Shown here in pieces: positions 1-12,243 of a stretch of DNA of 64,000 nt (position 1 is its first letter; each line of letters opens with the position of its first letter). Source of the DNA: Gigaspora margarita (Eukaryota; Glomeromycota; Glomeromycetes; Diversisporales; Gigasporaceae); assembly GCA_009809945.1 (NCBI GenBank), contig WTPW01000557.1, positions 190,310 to 254,309 of the forward strand, read 5' to 3'. Below the pieces are notes generated by a model. The model did no database searches. It saw nothing but the letters and a program-made list of their open reading frames with translations, and was not told the DNA's origin. A program made the position numbers and the translations under genes.

Positions 1-2
1 AA

Positions 3-281
3 GCTATAGAATTCAAAAAAAAAGTTTTATCAAATTTGGTCAGATGGTTGTCAAGGTATCTTCGCTCAAAGTTAGATAAAAAATTTGGCGCATCTTCTAT
101 TTTGATAGACATTTTGATTTTCTCTGACTTTGAGCAAAGATAACTCAACAACCACTTGACTAAATTCGATGAATTTTTTTTTATTTGAATTCTATGAAGC
201 CATAGAATTCAAATAAAAAAGTTTACCAAATTTGGTCTTATGGTTGCCAAGATATCTTCACTCAAAGTTTTGAAAATTCTT
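3..281. repeat. Foldback repeat with a third partial arm
   Basis: Positions 3-200 form an imperfect inverted repeat: the start (ATAGAATTCAAA, then CAAATTTGGT and TATCTTCGCTCAAAG) reappears reverse-complemented up to position 200. A third partial copy of the arm follows at about 199-281 in the original orientation. No target duplication can be judged because the left edge is at the window boundary. It resembles the arms of the hairpin at 14890-15107. Confidence 0.6.
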
Positions 282-573
282 ATTTTTGCTAGGATTTTCA
301 TGTCGATCAGTATCAAAAAAGTAAGTGCAGGAGTATCAAAAATATAAGATTTGCTGATCAGTGTAACATGTGACTGTAGCACGTGACCAATATATCATAT
401 AACTTGTGTAACCTAAACAAACCTTTTTGGTATTACATTACACAAAACAAATTATACCTCTTTGGTAAGCTCTGTTTAATCCCTATTTCAATATTCTATT
501 TATTGAATTTGAAATACTTTATTTTATTTATAAACTATTTGTTTCTACATTTACAATTCTATTTAGCTCAACA
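282..573. other. No gene seen upstream of the LINE
   Basis: AT-rich sequence holding only short open frames without recognisable features. It may include the 5' untranslated part of the LINE that follows. No 5' target duplication matching the sequence after the LINE poly(A) tail was found. Confidence 0.4.
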
Positions 574-622
574 TGCCTACACTTAATAGTGAAGAGCCTG
601 ATTCCTATGATATTGACTACTA

Positions 623-1113
623 CCGTATTTTCCTGAAAATAAGCTACCTTTTTTTTGGGCAAAAAGTTACACTAAAAATCAGGGGTAGCTTATTTTCAAG
701 TAAAATCAATTTTTAACCAATTGCTAAAAGTTGCTACATAGTAAAGTCCAAATATTACTATGTTAATCGATTAATATCGCTTATATAAACTTATTTGGAA
801 GCTCAAAATACACTTATCCTGAAATTTTTATCAATATTGGAGAACTTTTTATTATTTAACTTTTAATTTTTACATTTGTCGAATATATTTTTTTAAAATT
901 TTTCGCTGAAAGTAAAATTCAAAAGTCAAATAATAAAATGTTCGCCAATCTTAATAAAAATTTTAAAGTATGTGTATTTTGATCTTCTAAATAAGTTTAC
1001 TTAAGCGACTTTAATCGATTACATAGAAAAATTTGGACTTTACTATGTAGCAACTATTGTCAATCATGGGGGTAGCTTATTTTTGATAGTAGCTTATTTT
1101 GGGAAAAATATGG
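623..1113. mobile_element. TA-flanked hairpin MITE in LINE ORF1
   Basis: A 491-bp foldback element flanked by TA (621-622 and 1114-1115). Ends read CCGTATTTTCCTG on the left and CCATATTTTTCCC as the complement of the right; both ends carry AATAAGCTACC. An inner inverted repeat (GTTGCTACATAGTAAAGTCC and its complement) fills most of the body. TA duplication and foldback structure suggest a Tc1/mariner-type non-autonomous element. It shares its inner hairpin with 4441-4992 and 13226-13585. Confidence 0.85.
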
Positions 1114-4100
1114 TATTATCCTAAATATAAGGACCATTTTGGAGTATTTATCAAAGAAGCAAATGCTGCAATACTTAAAGTAATGCCATCTAACTATAGT
1201 CCCTCTAACTGTGAAACCAAAGTAAAGAACACCTATCATTACTTTCTAGTACCAACTCAACCAACAATCAGTACTTGTATTTGCAAAAAATATCATGTTA
1301 GCTTTACCTCTCAATTTTATCGTATTCCAACTGAACTTACTACCAAAACTCCTTCTCAGCAACCAATTCCTATGTATACCTCTTCAGTTGTCAAAATTGA
1401 GAAAATTTTAGCAAAATTAAACATACACTTCCTAAATCACCTATTAAACAATCTGCAATCCAAAATTTTGATCTTAAAGATGCCAGCCTAGAATACTATT
1501 TCCAAGTTACCATAAAGATCCAGCTCCTATAGCTATTACTCCTTATTCCCAACATTTTCATACTTGCTTTTTATACAATGCTAAGGATACTCCTTGTGTC
1601 AAAATATCTTCAAATGAACAACATGCACCAGACTATGCTAAATGTTGTATTTTCAAGGACATTTACTACATCATGAATGTGCTAAACTTACTCAAGATTT
1701 CAAATTAGCTCCTATTCAAAAAAAACTAACCCCAGAGCAACTTTCCTTTTGTCATTTCTATTATTGCTTCATGCTTACAAAAGAAGAAAAGCTTAACTTC
1801 TTTAGAAAACTTGTACAAAAAAGCAAACAAATTAAAATAGAGAAACAACAATAACAGCAGTAGCAACAACAGCAACAGCAATAACAGCAACAGCAACAAC
1901 AGCAATAGCAACAACAGCAACAGCAACACCAACAACAGCAGCAACAAGAAAAGCAGTAATTTAAAAAACAACCAAAAACATCAAATACTTATAAAAAGTT
2001 TTTCAAGTTTATTTGACTGGTTTTCCAACTTACCAATTACTTCTGAAATAAAACAATATGACAAACTCTCTACCAAACTTGCCCAACAACTCTTTTTTTT
2101 TATTAAACCATATCATAAAGAATTTACACCTGGTCAACCTATCAAATCAAATGAGTTACAAGACCAAACCAAACAAAATTTCAACAAAGAACCAAGAAAA
2201 TATTTATTTAACTACCTACTTAACAAAATGGCTAATGACAAACCTGAATTTTTTACTAATTTTATTAATAGTCACAATCCTTCTCTAGATAAAACTATAT
2301 CTTATCCTTTTCAAGTATACCATAATACACTTAAAAATCTACTTAAAAACTTTACTACTACTCTTTTTACAAAACTAAATTATGCTAAGATCTTTCGTTT
2401 ACATTATTCTATTCCACCTTATCCAACCTCTAATAGAAACAAAGTTGCAATTAATCTTGCACGTTTACATCTCTATCTATATGACAAATACCAAACAATT
2501 GACTACTCCAAATTTATAGAAGATCTTGATTTAAAGCCAATTATAGCATCCTTTAACTATACAATTATACATGATAAACCTAATACATTCCTTTTTAATA
2601 TACAAAGTAATAGTAGATTCAATATTCATATTACCTTAAATATACCAACTACTAACTTTCAAACTACTTTTGAAATTCCCTCTCTTAGGCCCTTTACTAA
2701 AATATTCAACAAATGGGTTGACCATTTTTTGAAAGATATAAACTACAATTCCATAATATTGACAAGCAAAAAACTCAAAATACATTAAATATCAAATATA
2801 CCTTAAATTACTTGAAGAATGCAAAAAGTTACTACCTACCTTATACAATCCTTTATCTATTAACTCACTTAAACAATGTTCTAATGAATTATGTAAACTT
2901 ACACTCTTTCATTTACATACCTGCAATCAAGACAAATGCACTTTATCTATACCTAAAGATGATTATAATATCAAATTTCTCTCATCACACTACTTCAAAG
3001 AATCCTTCACTTCATATCCGGCACCAGAAAACCCAATTGAAAAGATCTGGATCCTTCCAGATCTTGAACTTGAAATCTTTACCCAAAACCAACCAGATGC
3101 AGCAACCTTCACCAAACCAATACCTATCACTAAATTCAAAAAACTTGCTACAAAAACAGCAAAAAAAATTGCAAAAAAAAAATGATGTACCTGAGACCAT
3201 TGAATGATACACATACTACTTCTACTGTAATCTTAAAAATTACATTAATACTGCTGCAATAAATGATAAAATTCAAGACATGGATTTAAAACAGGCACTA
3301 GAATTTCTTGTAACTCCTAATATTAATCCACATACACTTGCCAGTGTAATTACTTTCTATGATATTCAAAATCAATTTAAATTTTCTATTAAACAAATCA
3401 AGGAAAATATAATAAAAAATACTTACTTCAGGCAGAGGAATTCATTATTAGCCATTTCAAAATCACAACTCCTATAGCAAATGATAACTCTCTCTTTTTT
3501 ACTCCTAACACTACAAACAATAATACTTTTAACAACCAAACCAACTCTTTTTTCAATAACCTCTTCTGTAGACAACATAGATGCAGCTACCGCCTCTATA
3601 AAAATAATGTACTCTAATTTTAGTAGGCTATTTATAGAGGAGAATGATGTAAGTAAGCAGGTAGAAAGGCTATTTACGCAGAGAACCAGGCTTATGATGG
3701 TCAGACCCAATGTACAGGGCAGGCTATAGTATTCTGTGCAGCTGTGAGAACTGAGCTTAAAATGGCAAGTATCTCTACAGAAGATATTAACAATACTTCA
3801 GATACCATATCTTCATCTCCTTCTGAAGTACAACTTTCCTCCAAAACCTTTTCACTACTAACTGCTACTATCTCTAACAACTATCCAATATCAGAAATTT
3901 ATGATGAATCTATACTCATAAAAGATTTTGATAATGAAAAAATTGAAATACCTACAAACTCTTTAAATGATGGCTATAACAACTCTAATTTAAACTCTCT
4001 TGAGATATATAACCCAACAACATGTTACAACAAATTTCTCTACTACTATAGACTACAAACTCTACTTTCTCCACAAACTATTGGCTCTTTCTTGCAATAT

Positions 4101-4440
4101 ATACTAGAATATTATCCTATGTTTTATTCAAATCAATATATCAAAATTTCTGTTAAGCCACATCCTCAACTTGATTATGTTTTTACTGAAGCACATATTT
4201 ATCTCCCATATGAAAACCTTGTACTAGGTCACTTTATATTCCCTTCTTTTGGAGATCTACCATCCCTTTGCTATGTAGAAATTAAATCATCCAATAACAA
4301 TTTTCAAAAACCAATCTTTACTAATAATCTTCTATTTCCAATACCTAACTCACAACTATATACATCTCCAAACCTCAATACTATCAATTTATCTTATTCT
4401 TTTGAAGAACCTTGCTACAGCAAATTCCTTAAAAAACATA

Positions 4441-4992
4441 CTATATATTCTCAAAAATAAGCTACTCTGAAAATAAGCTACCACCCTGTTTAAATCCAAA
4501 AACGTAAAAACATCTTTCACCCGTAAATAAGCTACCCCCATGATTGATGATGGTCGCTACATAGTAAAGGCTAAATTTTACTATGCAAATCGTTAATAAT
4601 CGCTTAAGTAAACTTAATCAGAAGATCAAAATGCATATACTCTGAAATTTTCATACTAATCGGAGAACTTTTTATTATTTGAGATTTAATTTTTACTTTT
4701 GACAGAAAATTTAAAAATTTTTTAAAAAATATATATGACGAAAGTAAAAATTAAAACCTAAATAATAAAAAGTTCTCCAATTCGCATAAAGATTTTGGAG
4801 TATATGCATGTTGATCTTCTTAATAAGTTTACTTAAGTGATTTTAATCGATTTATATAGTAAAATCTGGACTTTACTATGTAACGACTACTTATGATCGC
4901 TAAAAACCTCTTTCACCCGAAAATGAGCTACCCCCCATTTTTTTTACTTAAAATCGCCCAAAAAAAGGTAGCTTATCTTTGGGAATATACAG
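4441..4992. mobile_element. TA-flanked hairpin MITE, second copy
   Basis: A 552-bp relative of the MITE at 623-1113, flanked by TA at 4439-4440 and 4993-4994. The ends (CTATATATTCTCAAA; complement of the right, CTGTATATTCCCAAA) and the inner GCTACATAGTAAAGGC / GGACTTTACTATGTAAC arms match that family. It interrupts LINE ORF1 near its C-terminus; a single remaining TA joins the flanks in frame. Confidence 0.85.
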
Positions 4993-7435
4993 TAATCTTC
5001 TACTTTTGCCACCTTTACAAGCACTCAAATCCTTTATACAACATTTACTTAAAAATTCATTTTCACTATTATTCAAAATCTCTATTAATATTACAACTCT
5101 TGAAACACATATATATCTCAATACCAAGTTGAAGTTCTTCCTAACCATATCATACTCTCTTCTAATCAATATTTTATATACTACCAGTCACTAATCAAAT
5201 TATCTACATCAAACCACTCTAGTTTAACACTTGGAACACTCTATATATCGACTATGATACCTCCAATACCTGATGATTTATTTTTAACACACAATATACA
5301 AGGCTACAATATACCAGATTTAACTTCTAATGATATACCTTCATCACTAAAACTTAACATTGCAATATATAATGTACAAGGCTATAAAAGACTAACTAAA
5401 AAACAACTTTGGAAAGAATCTTGACTTAAAAACAATCTATATATCATTAGCATAACTGAAACAAAAATTTTAACTTCCAAATCTAAAAAGTTTTTTAATA
5501 CCCCACAATTTACTTATTTTTGGTCTAACTTGGACATTTCTGCAAAAGGTACTGGACTAATAATCAACAACTCACTTAAATCACATATTCACAATGTTAT
5601 AACCCACCCTAGAGGAGCTGTTGCGATTGACCTCTTCTTTAAACATAACTTCAAATTCAGAATTATATCTGTATACCTTTCTTCTACTAACCAACACTAT
5701 CATAATGAAACTCAAGAAAAAGTAATATCATGGATCCAACAAGCACTATCTGCTAATCTCTATCCTATGACTCTTGGTGACTTCAATGTCTCTAATATTT
5801 CATTAGCATCCAAATCCAAATTACTATCCTATCTTCATAACAATAATATGTATGATCTTGTAGATCATACTAACAAGCTACAACACACTTGGCAACGTAA
5901 TAACCTTCATAGCTATATAGACTACATTTGGGCACACGATTCTATTATTTCTTATCTTATTGACTTTACTCTTCAGGAGCCTTTAATATCTACACAGAGT
6001 GATCATCTTATTCTAATCTCTAGTTGGGCATTTCCTTTCACTTTGTCATCAAAACTTCAACATAAAACCCAGTGCAAATATAGAGTATTTAACTACAAAG
6101 CTATGAGCCATGATATGTGAGAAGAATTTTCTTCTCTTATCCAAAACAAAATTCTATCCCTTAATACCCTACTCACTATTAATACTACTTGGCATAAAAT
6201 TTAAACTAGTATTATTACATCTGCTTTTCAAATAATACCCAATAAGAAATTTACAGTTCGTAATTTTCATCACACCTTCTAACTAAAGCTATGGATCTCT
6301 ACAAAGATCTTCAAAATCTAGGGAGTATAATGAAACAAACCAAACATGCATTCTCTAATCATGCTTTTTTATCATCTAACATTTATATGCAAATTTAACA
6401 CATCAACTCTAAACATAACTTCAATATTCCTCAACCTCCCTTAAATAGCCAAAACCTCCCCCAGTGGCTTCAGCAAACTAAAATAGCCTGGAGAACTTTA
6501 TACAATGCTAGGAATCTTGAAAACTCACAGCACTTATGACATCATATCAACTCTGCTATTAATACCAGATGTGAAAAAATTCTCACTCAACCTACTAAAA
6601 TGATTAATAGTATACTTAACAGACATACTGATCCAGTATATTTTGATAATATCAAAACAGAGAACAATATTATTACTAATCCATCATGTATTAAACAACA
6701 TATTCAATCACACTTCTGCCAATGGACTGTACATCAATCACACAACCAAACAATCTTTGAAAATAAATGGGAAACAGAATACAGCCCCTCTTCAATTATC
6801 CTATCTTCTTGGTACAATATAGCACTTACTGAAATCTCTATAGATGAAGTCATAAATACTATCAACCAATTTGCTAATAACAAGGCCTGTGGTCCTTCAG
6901 GCATTAGTTATGAAATGCTTAAGCACTGCAGAATACAAACTATTACTACAATTACTGCCCTTCTTAATAGATGCATTACATTACAACAAATTCCAAAACA
7001 ATGAAAAGATGGTCATATTTTTCCTATCTCCAAAAAATCTATATTTGATGGAAATCTTAACAATACACGTCCAATTAGCCTCATTGAGCACATTAAAAAA
7101 CTATATACCAAAATTCTTACTAACTGCCTCAACTATATTTTTTTATCTTACAATATTCTTAATCCACACAACTATGTTGCTCTACCTGGTAACAGTACCA
7201 ATAACCCTATCCATATTCTCAATAATTTTATTGAAGATGCCAACTGCAACTATAAGAAAATATAGCTCCTCTCTCAGAATATGAGTAAAGCTTATGCTTC
7301 TGTTAATCTTTCTTTACTCAAAAAAGCACTCCATCGACTCAATATACCTATATCACTTGTTAATATTATCTCTAATTTACTTACTGATCGATCAAACTAT
7401 GTTATTACCAATCTTGGACTTACACAATCCTATAT

Positions 7436-7825
7436 GGGTAATGGACTAGGAAAACCCATCTCTGAAGGGGATTTTCCATTTTGAGAAAATAACGATTAAT
7501 TGTTTGTGTTACCTAAATTTTATCCCTGAATTGTTTGTTTATTTTTAGATATCAATTACTAAATAAACAATGTCATGTGATTATCAAACACTGATTGACC
7601 AATCTAATTTTATTGAGTCATCAATCTTTGGTTGAAAATCTATTTTTAGAACACAATCATTAAAAAATTAGTTTACATTCAAGTTAAAATATCTCGATAA
7701 ATTATTATATTAACATAGGGTAAAAAGTGAAATACATATAGATATAAACTGGAACTTTAATTTGAATCAAAAATCTCGAAATTAATAAAAAAGTGTCAGA
7801 GATGGGTTTTCCTAGTCCATTACCC
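7436..7825. mobile_element. MITE with GGGTAATGGACTAGG ends
   Basis: A 390-bp element whose 22-base terminal inverted repeat starts GGGTAATGGACTAGGAAAA and is perfect at the right end. It is flanked by ATAT (7432-7435 and 7826-7829). It sits in the LINE reverse transcriptase just after LTQSYM; keeping one ATAT joins the coding frame. A related copy lies at 30796-31549. Confidence 0.85.
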
Positions 7826-10252
7826 ATATGGTACAAGATGGAATAGACCAAGGAGAAACAATAACCCCATTACTCTAGTGTATTTACTATGATCCTTTAA
7901 TCAGTAAAATTTTTAATACATACTCTGGTTATACAANTNNTNCTNCATNNACAACTACTATTGCANCTCNTATATTTGATAAAACTNAAGCTTCAACTTC
8001 AGTNNTAGCATATATGGATGATACTTTATGGATTGCACAATCCTTTCAGTAGCTGCAACAAATCCTACAAACAGCATCATCATTTTATCAAATAGCAAAT
8101 ATTAGAGTCAACCCTCACAAATCAGTACTAGTTTCCAATACTAATCAATTACCCCTAATTACTTTTCTTAATTCCTCTATTCAAACCAAACCTTTGCATA
8201 CTTCTTTCAAGTTTCTAGGTTGCTGGTTTAGCACTAATACCAAATCATAACCCCAAACAAAACTAATTACCCAAGAAATATATGAGATCACTAACACTCT
8301 AAATACCAAAATCATTACTGACAAGCAAGCTAGTTATATTATTAACACAGTAATTATACCTATACTCAAATACAAAATCCACAATATTGTTTTATCACAG
8401 TTAACCTGCAACAAAATTCTTACAAAATATCTTACTGTCGCTAAACACAAAGCTAAACTAGCTAAAACTACCCCTAATAGTATATTACTTAATCATAATA
8501 TCTATGGTATTAAAAATATCTGGGACATTCAACTACAGCATCATATCTCTAACTTCATGCTTTGACTAAATAGTAAAGAACTATTAGGAATTAGCACACA
8601 CATTAGACTACAACAACTTCAAAATAACCTGTGGTCAACAACTAACATACTTATATACCCAAACCCTATAATTGATGGAATAAACAAAAACACTACTACC
8701 TTTAAAATTATTCTATTATTAAGACATCTGGACTCTACAATATATGCACATTCAGATATACTGCAACCATATACAATCAATCTTCTATATACCCTATTAG
8801 AAAAAATTCTTGGCTCTCACCCTCTTTATCCAACTTTTAAATGCCAAATACATTCTAACCATATTATATTCCTTGAACAATTTACTTCATTTGACAATAC
8901 TACATTACTAGCATGGAACCACAACTCTTCAGAAATTGGTTTTCTAATATCTGAAAAGACACCAGGATGGTTTACTACATTAGAAAACATTATTATTACC
9001 AATCATACTACTAGACAACTCTTTTCTACATTTCAGCTTTCTCCTACTAATTCTCTTTCCTATATAACTGGACACTTTAGTATCAAAACCAAACCATGGC
9101 TTATTACATATATAGACCATAATATTATTATAGAAAAGCATGACGATTTGACCAACAAACAAATACCATCTCTATTACTCACTGGACTTCTGAATTTGAT
9201 AAAAACAATACTTCACTATACCCATTACCTGATATTTGCTGCTATTCTTGTACAGGTTGCTTGCTTAACTCTAACAGAATCCAAAACCTATGCACAATTG
9301 ATGTTTCTGCAACACTATCTACAAAATTTCTTGGCAGAAAAGTCTATACACAAAAATCCAAGCTTAAACTTAATGCCAATTATTTTGACTTAATATTCTC
9401 TATAGCATCACGCCATTCTCTATCTATACCCTCCCTGCCTTATATATCAATACCCTTATCAGCTATAGAAGAAATATTTTTTCTTTGTAATGCATCAAAC
9501 AATCTACAAACAATAGCAAATGCTAACTCTAACCTTTAGAATTTACTTTCTATACTGATGGATCTGTTATCAATCTTGGTAACTCACAATGCTCAATGGG
9601 CATTGCCTAGATTCAGGTTTTTAAGAACCAAATAATACATCAATTTTCTGCACAAATTCAAAACTGGCCATCATTATACAAAGCTGAACTGGTTGCAATC
9701 CTATCAGCTATTTGTACATGCCCTCGCAATAGTACCATTCATATATATACATATTCTCAATCTATTATATCCAAATATAAATTTCTTTTATACTCTACAC
9801 ACAACCCTAACAAAATTTACTCATAGCACTATTGGACTATTTGGCACACTCTTTTTAATCTTATCCAATCATACTATCATATTTCACAAAGTTCTTGCAC
9901 ATAGTGATAATAAGCTCAACAACTATGCTAACAAACTTGCAAAAGAACATACAAATTCTTCTCTCCTAGAATTTCTCCCTAACAATATTTACAACCCATT
10001 CTTTTTTCTTCAATACAAACAATTTAATGTTGAACAACCAACTTGCCACTGTGTCAAAAATATTTGCAATGCACATATTATCGCAATATGGTCTTCACAA
10101 AACAGAGTCCAACATATTATTCCTATAGCAACCCAAATAGATTGGAATGCTACATGGCTTTTTCTTAATAATAATCACAATCGCTCATATAATTATACCA
10201 ATTTTCAACTCTGCCAATCTAAATCATTTCGAATTACAAACTTACTCCATAT

Positions 10253-11324
10253 CAGTCATAGGATATGTCCCTTCAATTGCTGTCTATAATAAAAATTATA
10301 ATAAAAANATATGAATTTACTATAGATATNGGTTAGAAGATTCTCTTNGATCTAACTTATTAACTTAAAATTAAANTTTTCNAGAATATAGAACAAGNGG
10401 AGAAGAACAAATTGAGCTTAAAAATNGAATTAAAATTTCGCNGATTTTGCACAAAACGAAAATGTAACTTTGCCAAAAACGAATATTTTCCGATTTTAAG
10501 ATGAGAAGCATGTGTAAAAACGTGCTCTGAACAACTTTACTTAGTCGGCGAAAATATGTTACCTTGTAAGAAAAATGGGTTATCTATGTGCTAAAGTTAA
10601 AAATTTTGGGTTTTCAATATAAAACCCCTTTTTTTGTCAAGATAACCTGCTTTGGGCTTTAAGTAAACATGTTCAGCAGGTAATTCTACTTGTATTGAGG
10701 CTAAAACGCGTTTTCTCGGACCTTTTACTAAGTGAAAAATGGGTTTAAAGTTGGAAAAAAATGAGTTTTTTGCAAACCCCTGTATTTTAAATTATAAAAA
10801 AAAATTTTTTTCCAACTTTAAACCCATTTTTCACTTAGTAAAAGGTTCGAGAAAACGTGTTTTGACCTTGATACGAGTAGAATTACCTGCTGAACATGTT
10901 TATTTAGAAGCCCAAAGCAGGTTATCATGACAAAAAAAGGGGTTTTATATTGAAAACCCAAAATTTTTAAATTTAGCACATAGATAACCCATTTTTCTTA
11001 CAAGGTAACCTATTTTGCCGACTAAGTAAAGTTGTTCAGAGCACGATTTTACATATGCTTCTCATCTTAAAATCGGAAAATATTCGTTTTTGGCAAAGTT
11101 ACATTTTCGTTTTGTGCAAAATNNGCNAAATTTTAATTCGATTTTTAAGCTNAATTTGTTCTTCTNCCCTTGTTCTATATTCNCNAAAAATTTAATTTTA
11201 AGTTAATAAGTTAGATCAAAAAGAATCTTCTAACCCATATCTTTAGTAAATTCATATGTTTTTATTATAAGTTTTATTATAGACAACATTTCAAACCCCT
11301 GTAAAAGGACATATCCTATGACTG
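10253..11324. mobile_element. 1-kb palindromic MITE in LINE ORF2
   Basis: A near-perfect inverted repeat of about 1,070 bases with arms of roughly 520 bases, starting CAGTCATAGGATATGTCC and ending with its complement, flanked by ATAT (10249-10252, 11325-11328). The centre holds TTGCAAACCCCTGTATTTTA. It contains no coding sequence. The whole element is repeated at 51469-52515, and a right-arm fragment lies at 31008-31187. Several N calls occur in both arms. Confidence 0.9.
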
Positions 11325-12243
11325 ATATGCTTCCTACTTTACCTTACATTAATTCACTCAATTCTAAATATTCTAAACATACAAGATGCATCTCTTGTAG
11401 CCAACCAGAAAACCAGTTTCACTAGCTTTATTGCACACACTACAACAATATTACCCAAATAAACCAAAACACTATTATACAATTTGCTTTTTCTGAAATT
11501 CCAGATATAACTGCTTTACAAATTCAATGGCTCCATACAGATCTTTTTAACCACAACTGCCTAAACCCAACATGGTGTTCTTCTTTCAATACACCCTCCT
11601 TTTCTACTACTTTTCATGGCTTTATTCCAATTCCCCTAATTAATACTATAACTCGCTACTCTTCTTACAAAATTGCTTCCAATATTGCAATAAAAATTTT
11701 ACTTAAAATATTTGATAACATCTATGACCAACATTGGAAACCATATTGTACTGCACTTTCACAATGGAAAAACTCTCAACACTCCACTTTAGCACTTAAT
11801 ACTTTATCTATACCAACTTCATCTACTATCCCTTCAAATTCTTATTCCCTATCACCAAACTGTACTAGACTTAACTACATCTACAGTTGTAGATATGGTC
11901 TTACTGATCAATTACATGATACAGATACTAATTCATGTCTACCTCTTGGATGTGCTCTTAAAAAAATTGATATATGGTCCTATTAATGGATCAAATATAG
12001 CACAAATACTAACTCTATACTTCATATTCAAATCTAGGTGAGCTTTAACCACTCTAGTAGGTTTAGGTTGCAGATAAATTAGATAGTATATTTGTCTATA
12101 GTCTGAGTTTCAACTCTTGTAATATAGTTTGTATATAGTAATATTAATTGTATTTTTGAGAAACCCTTTGAGGAATCTCATACAAATTATCAATAAAGAT
12201 AGAGACAAAACCTCACCTTAACACCAAAAAAAAAAAAAAAAAA

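Larger units (their letters stand above)
574..5194 (+). pseudogene. LINE ORF1 remnant, function not recognised
   Basis: The frame opens MPTLNSEEPDSYDIDYY, is broken by the MITE at 623-1113, and resumes at 1116 with YPKYKDHFGVF. It continues through several frames to the stop at 5192-5194. A low-complexity stretch at about 1845-1960 reads as Asn/Ser repeats in the frame that runs on downstream (SSLFDWFSNLP onward). The longest clean pieces are 2228-2788 and 3744-4460. The second MITE (4441-4992) again interrupts coding: the codons on both sides join in frame when it is taken out. Several frameshifts remain. The first ORF of a LINE usually encodes an RNA-binding particle protein, but I see no RRM or CCHC knuckle here. 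Including the MITEs the span is unusually long for an ORF1. A G-richer patch at about 3591-3760 differs from the G-poor surroundings and may be a foreign or inverted piece. Confidence 0.65.
5254..11986 (+). pseudogene. LINE ORF2: endonuclease, reverse transcriptase, RNase H
   Basis: Starts at ATG 5254 (MIPPIPDDLFL), 60 bases after the ORF1 stop. The APE endonuclease is marked by LGDFN (near 5773), YIDYIWAHD (near 5920) and QSDH (near 5998). The reverse transcriptase begins near 6850 (NKACGPSGISYEML) and has MSKAYASV for motif A, where the expected catalytic Asp is Ala, and YMDD intact near 8016. RNase H begins at FYTDGS (near 9546), with YKAELVAI; the later Asp is Tyr (YTYSQ). The C-terminus holds CISCSQPENQFH-stop-LYC near 11390-11434. 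In-frame stops: TGA at 5422, 6118, 6537, 7002, 8563; TAG at 7263, 7876, 8050, 9608, 11423; TAA at 6202, 6396, 8248. There are also a few frameshifts (near 6280, 7010-7270, 9150-9260, 9535). Most TGA/TAG sites fall where family relatives have Trp. Confidence 0.85.
574..12243 (+). mobile_element. APE-type LINE, long, decayed, interrupted by MITEs
   Basis: A non-LTR retrotransposon. ORF1 begins at the ATG at 574 and ends at 5194; ORF2 runs 5254-11986. A 3' untranslated region of about 240 bases contains AATAAAG and ends in 18 A at 12226-12243. Domain order in ORF2 is endonuclease, reverse transcriptase, RNase H, then a C-x2-C...H...C motif, as in fungal and animal LINEs that carry RNase H. Four MITEs lie inside (623-1113, 4441-4992, 7436-7825, 10253-11324); removing each one with one copy of its target duplication restores the local reading frame, so they landed in an already inserted LINE. 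The + strand is markedly poor in G. A 5'-truncated relative lies at 45674-46797 on the other strand. Scattered N calls occur near 7937-8004, 10308-10442 and 11123-11183. Confidence 0.9.

Noticed and set aside
1845-1960. CAG/CAA repeats broken by TAA and TAG, suggesting a code in which TAA/TAG mean Gln
   Set aside because: The frame that continues into the downstream coding region reads the same bases as AAC/AGC (Asn/Ser) without stops, so no recoding is needed.
1726-1971. Poly-leucine protein on the minus strand
   Set aside because: It is the antisense of the Asn/Ser repeat in LINE ORF1.
5254-11986. TGA read as tryptophan
   Set aside because: TAG also occurs at Trp sites and TAA stops and frameshifts are present, and the host gene at 43614-44089 uses TGG. 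Decay by G-to-A change explains it better.
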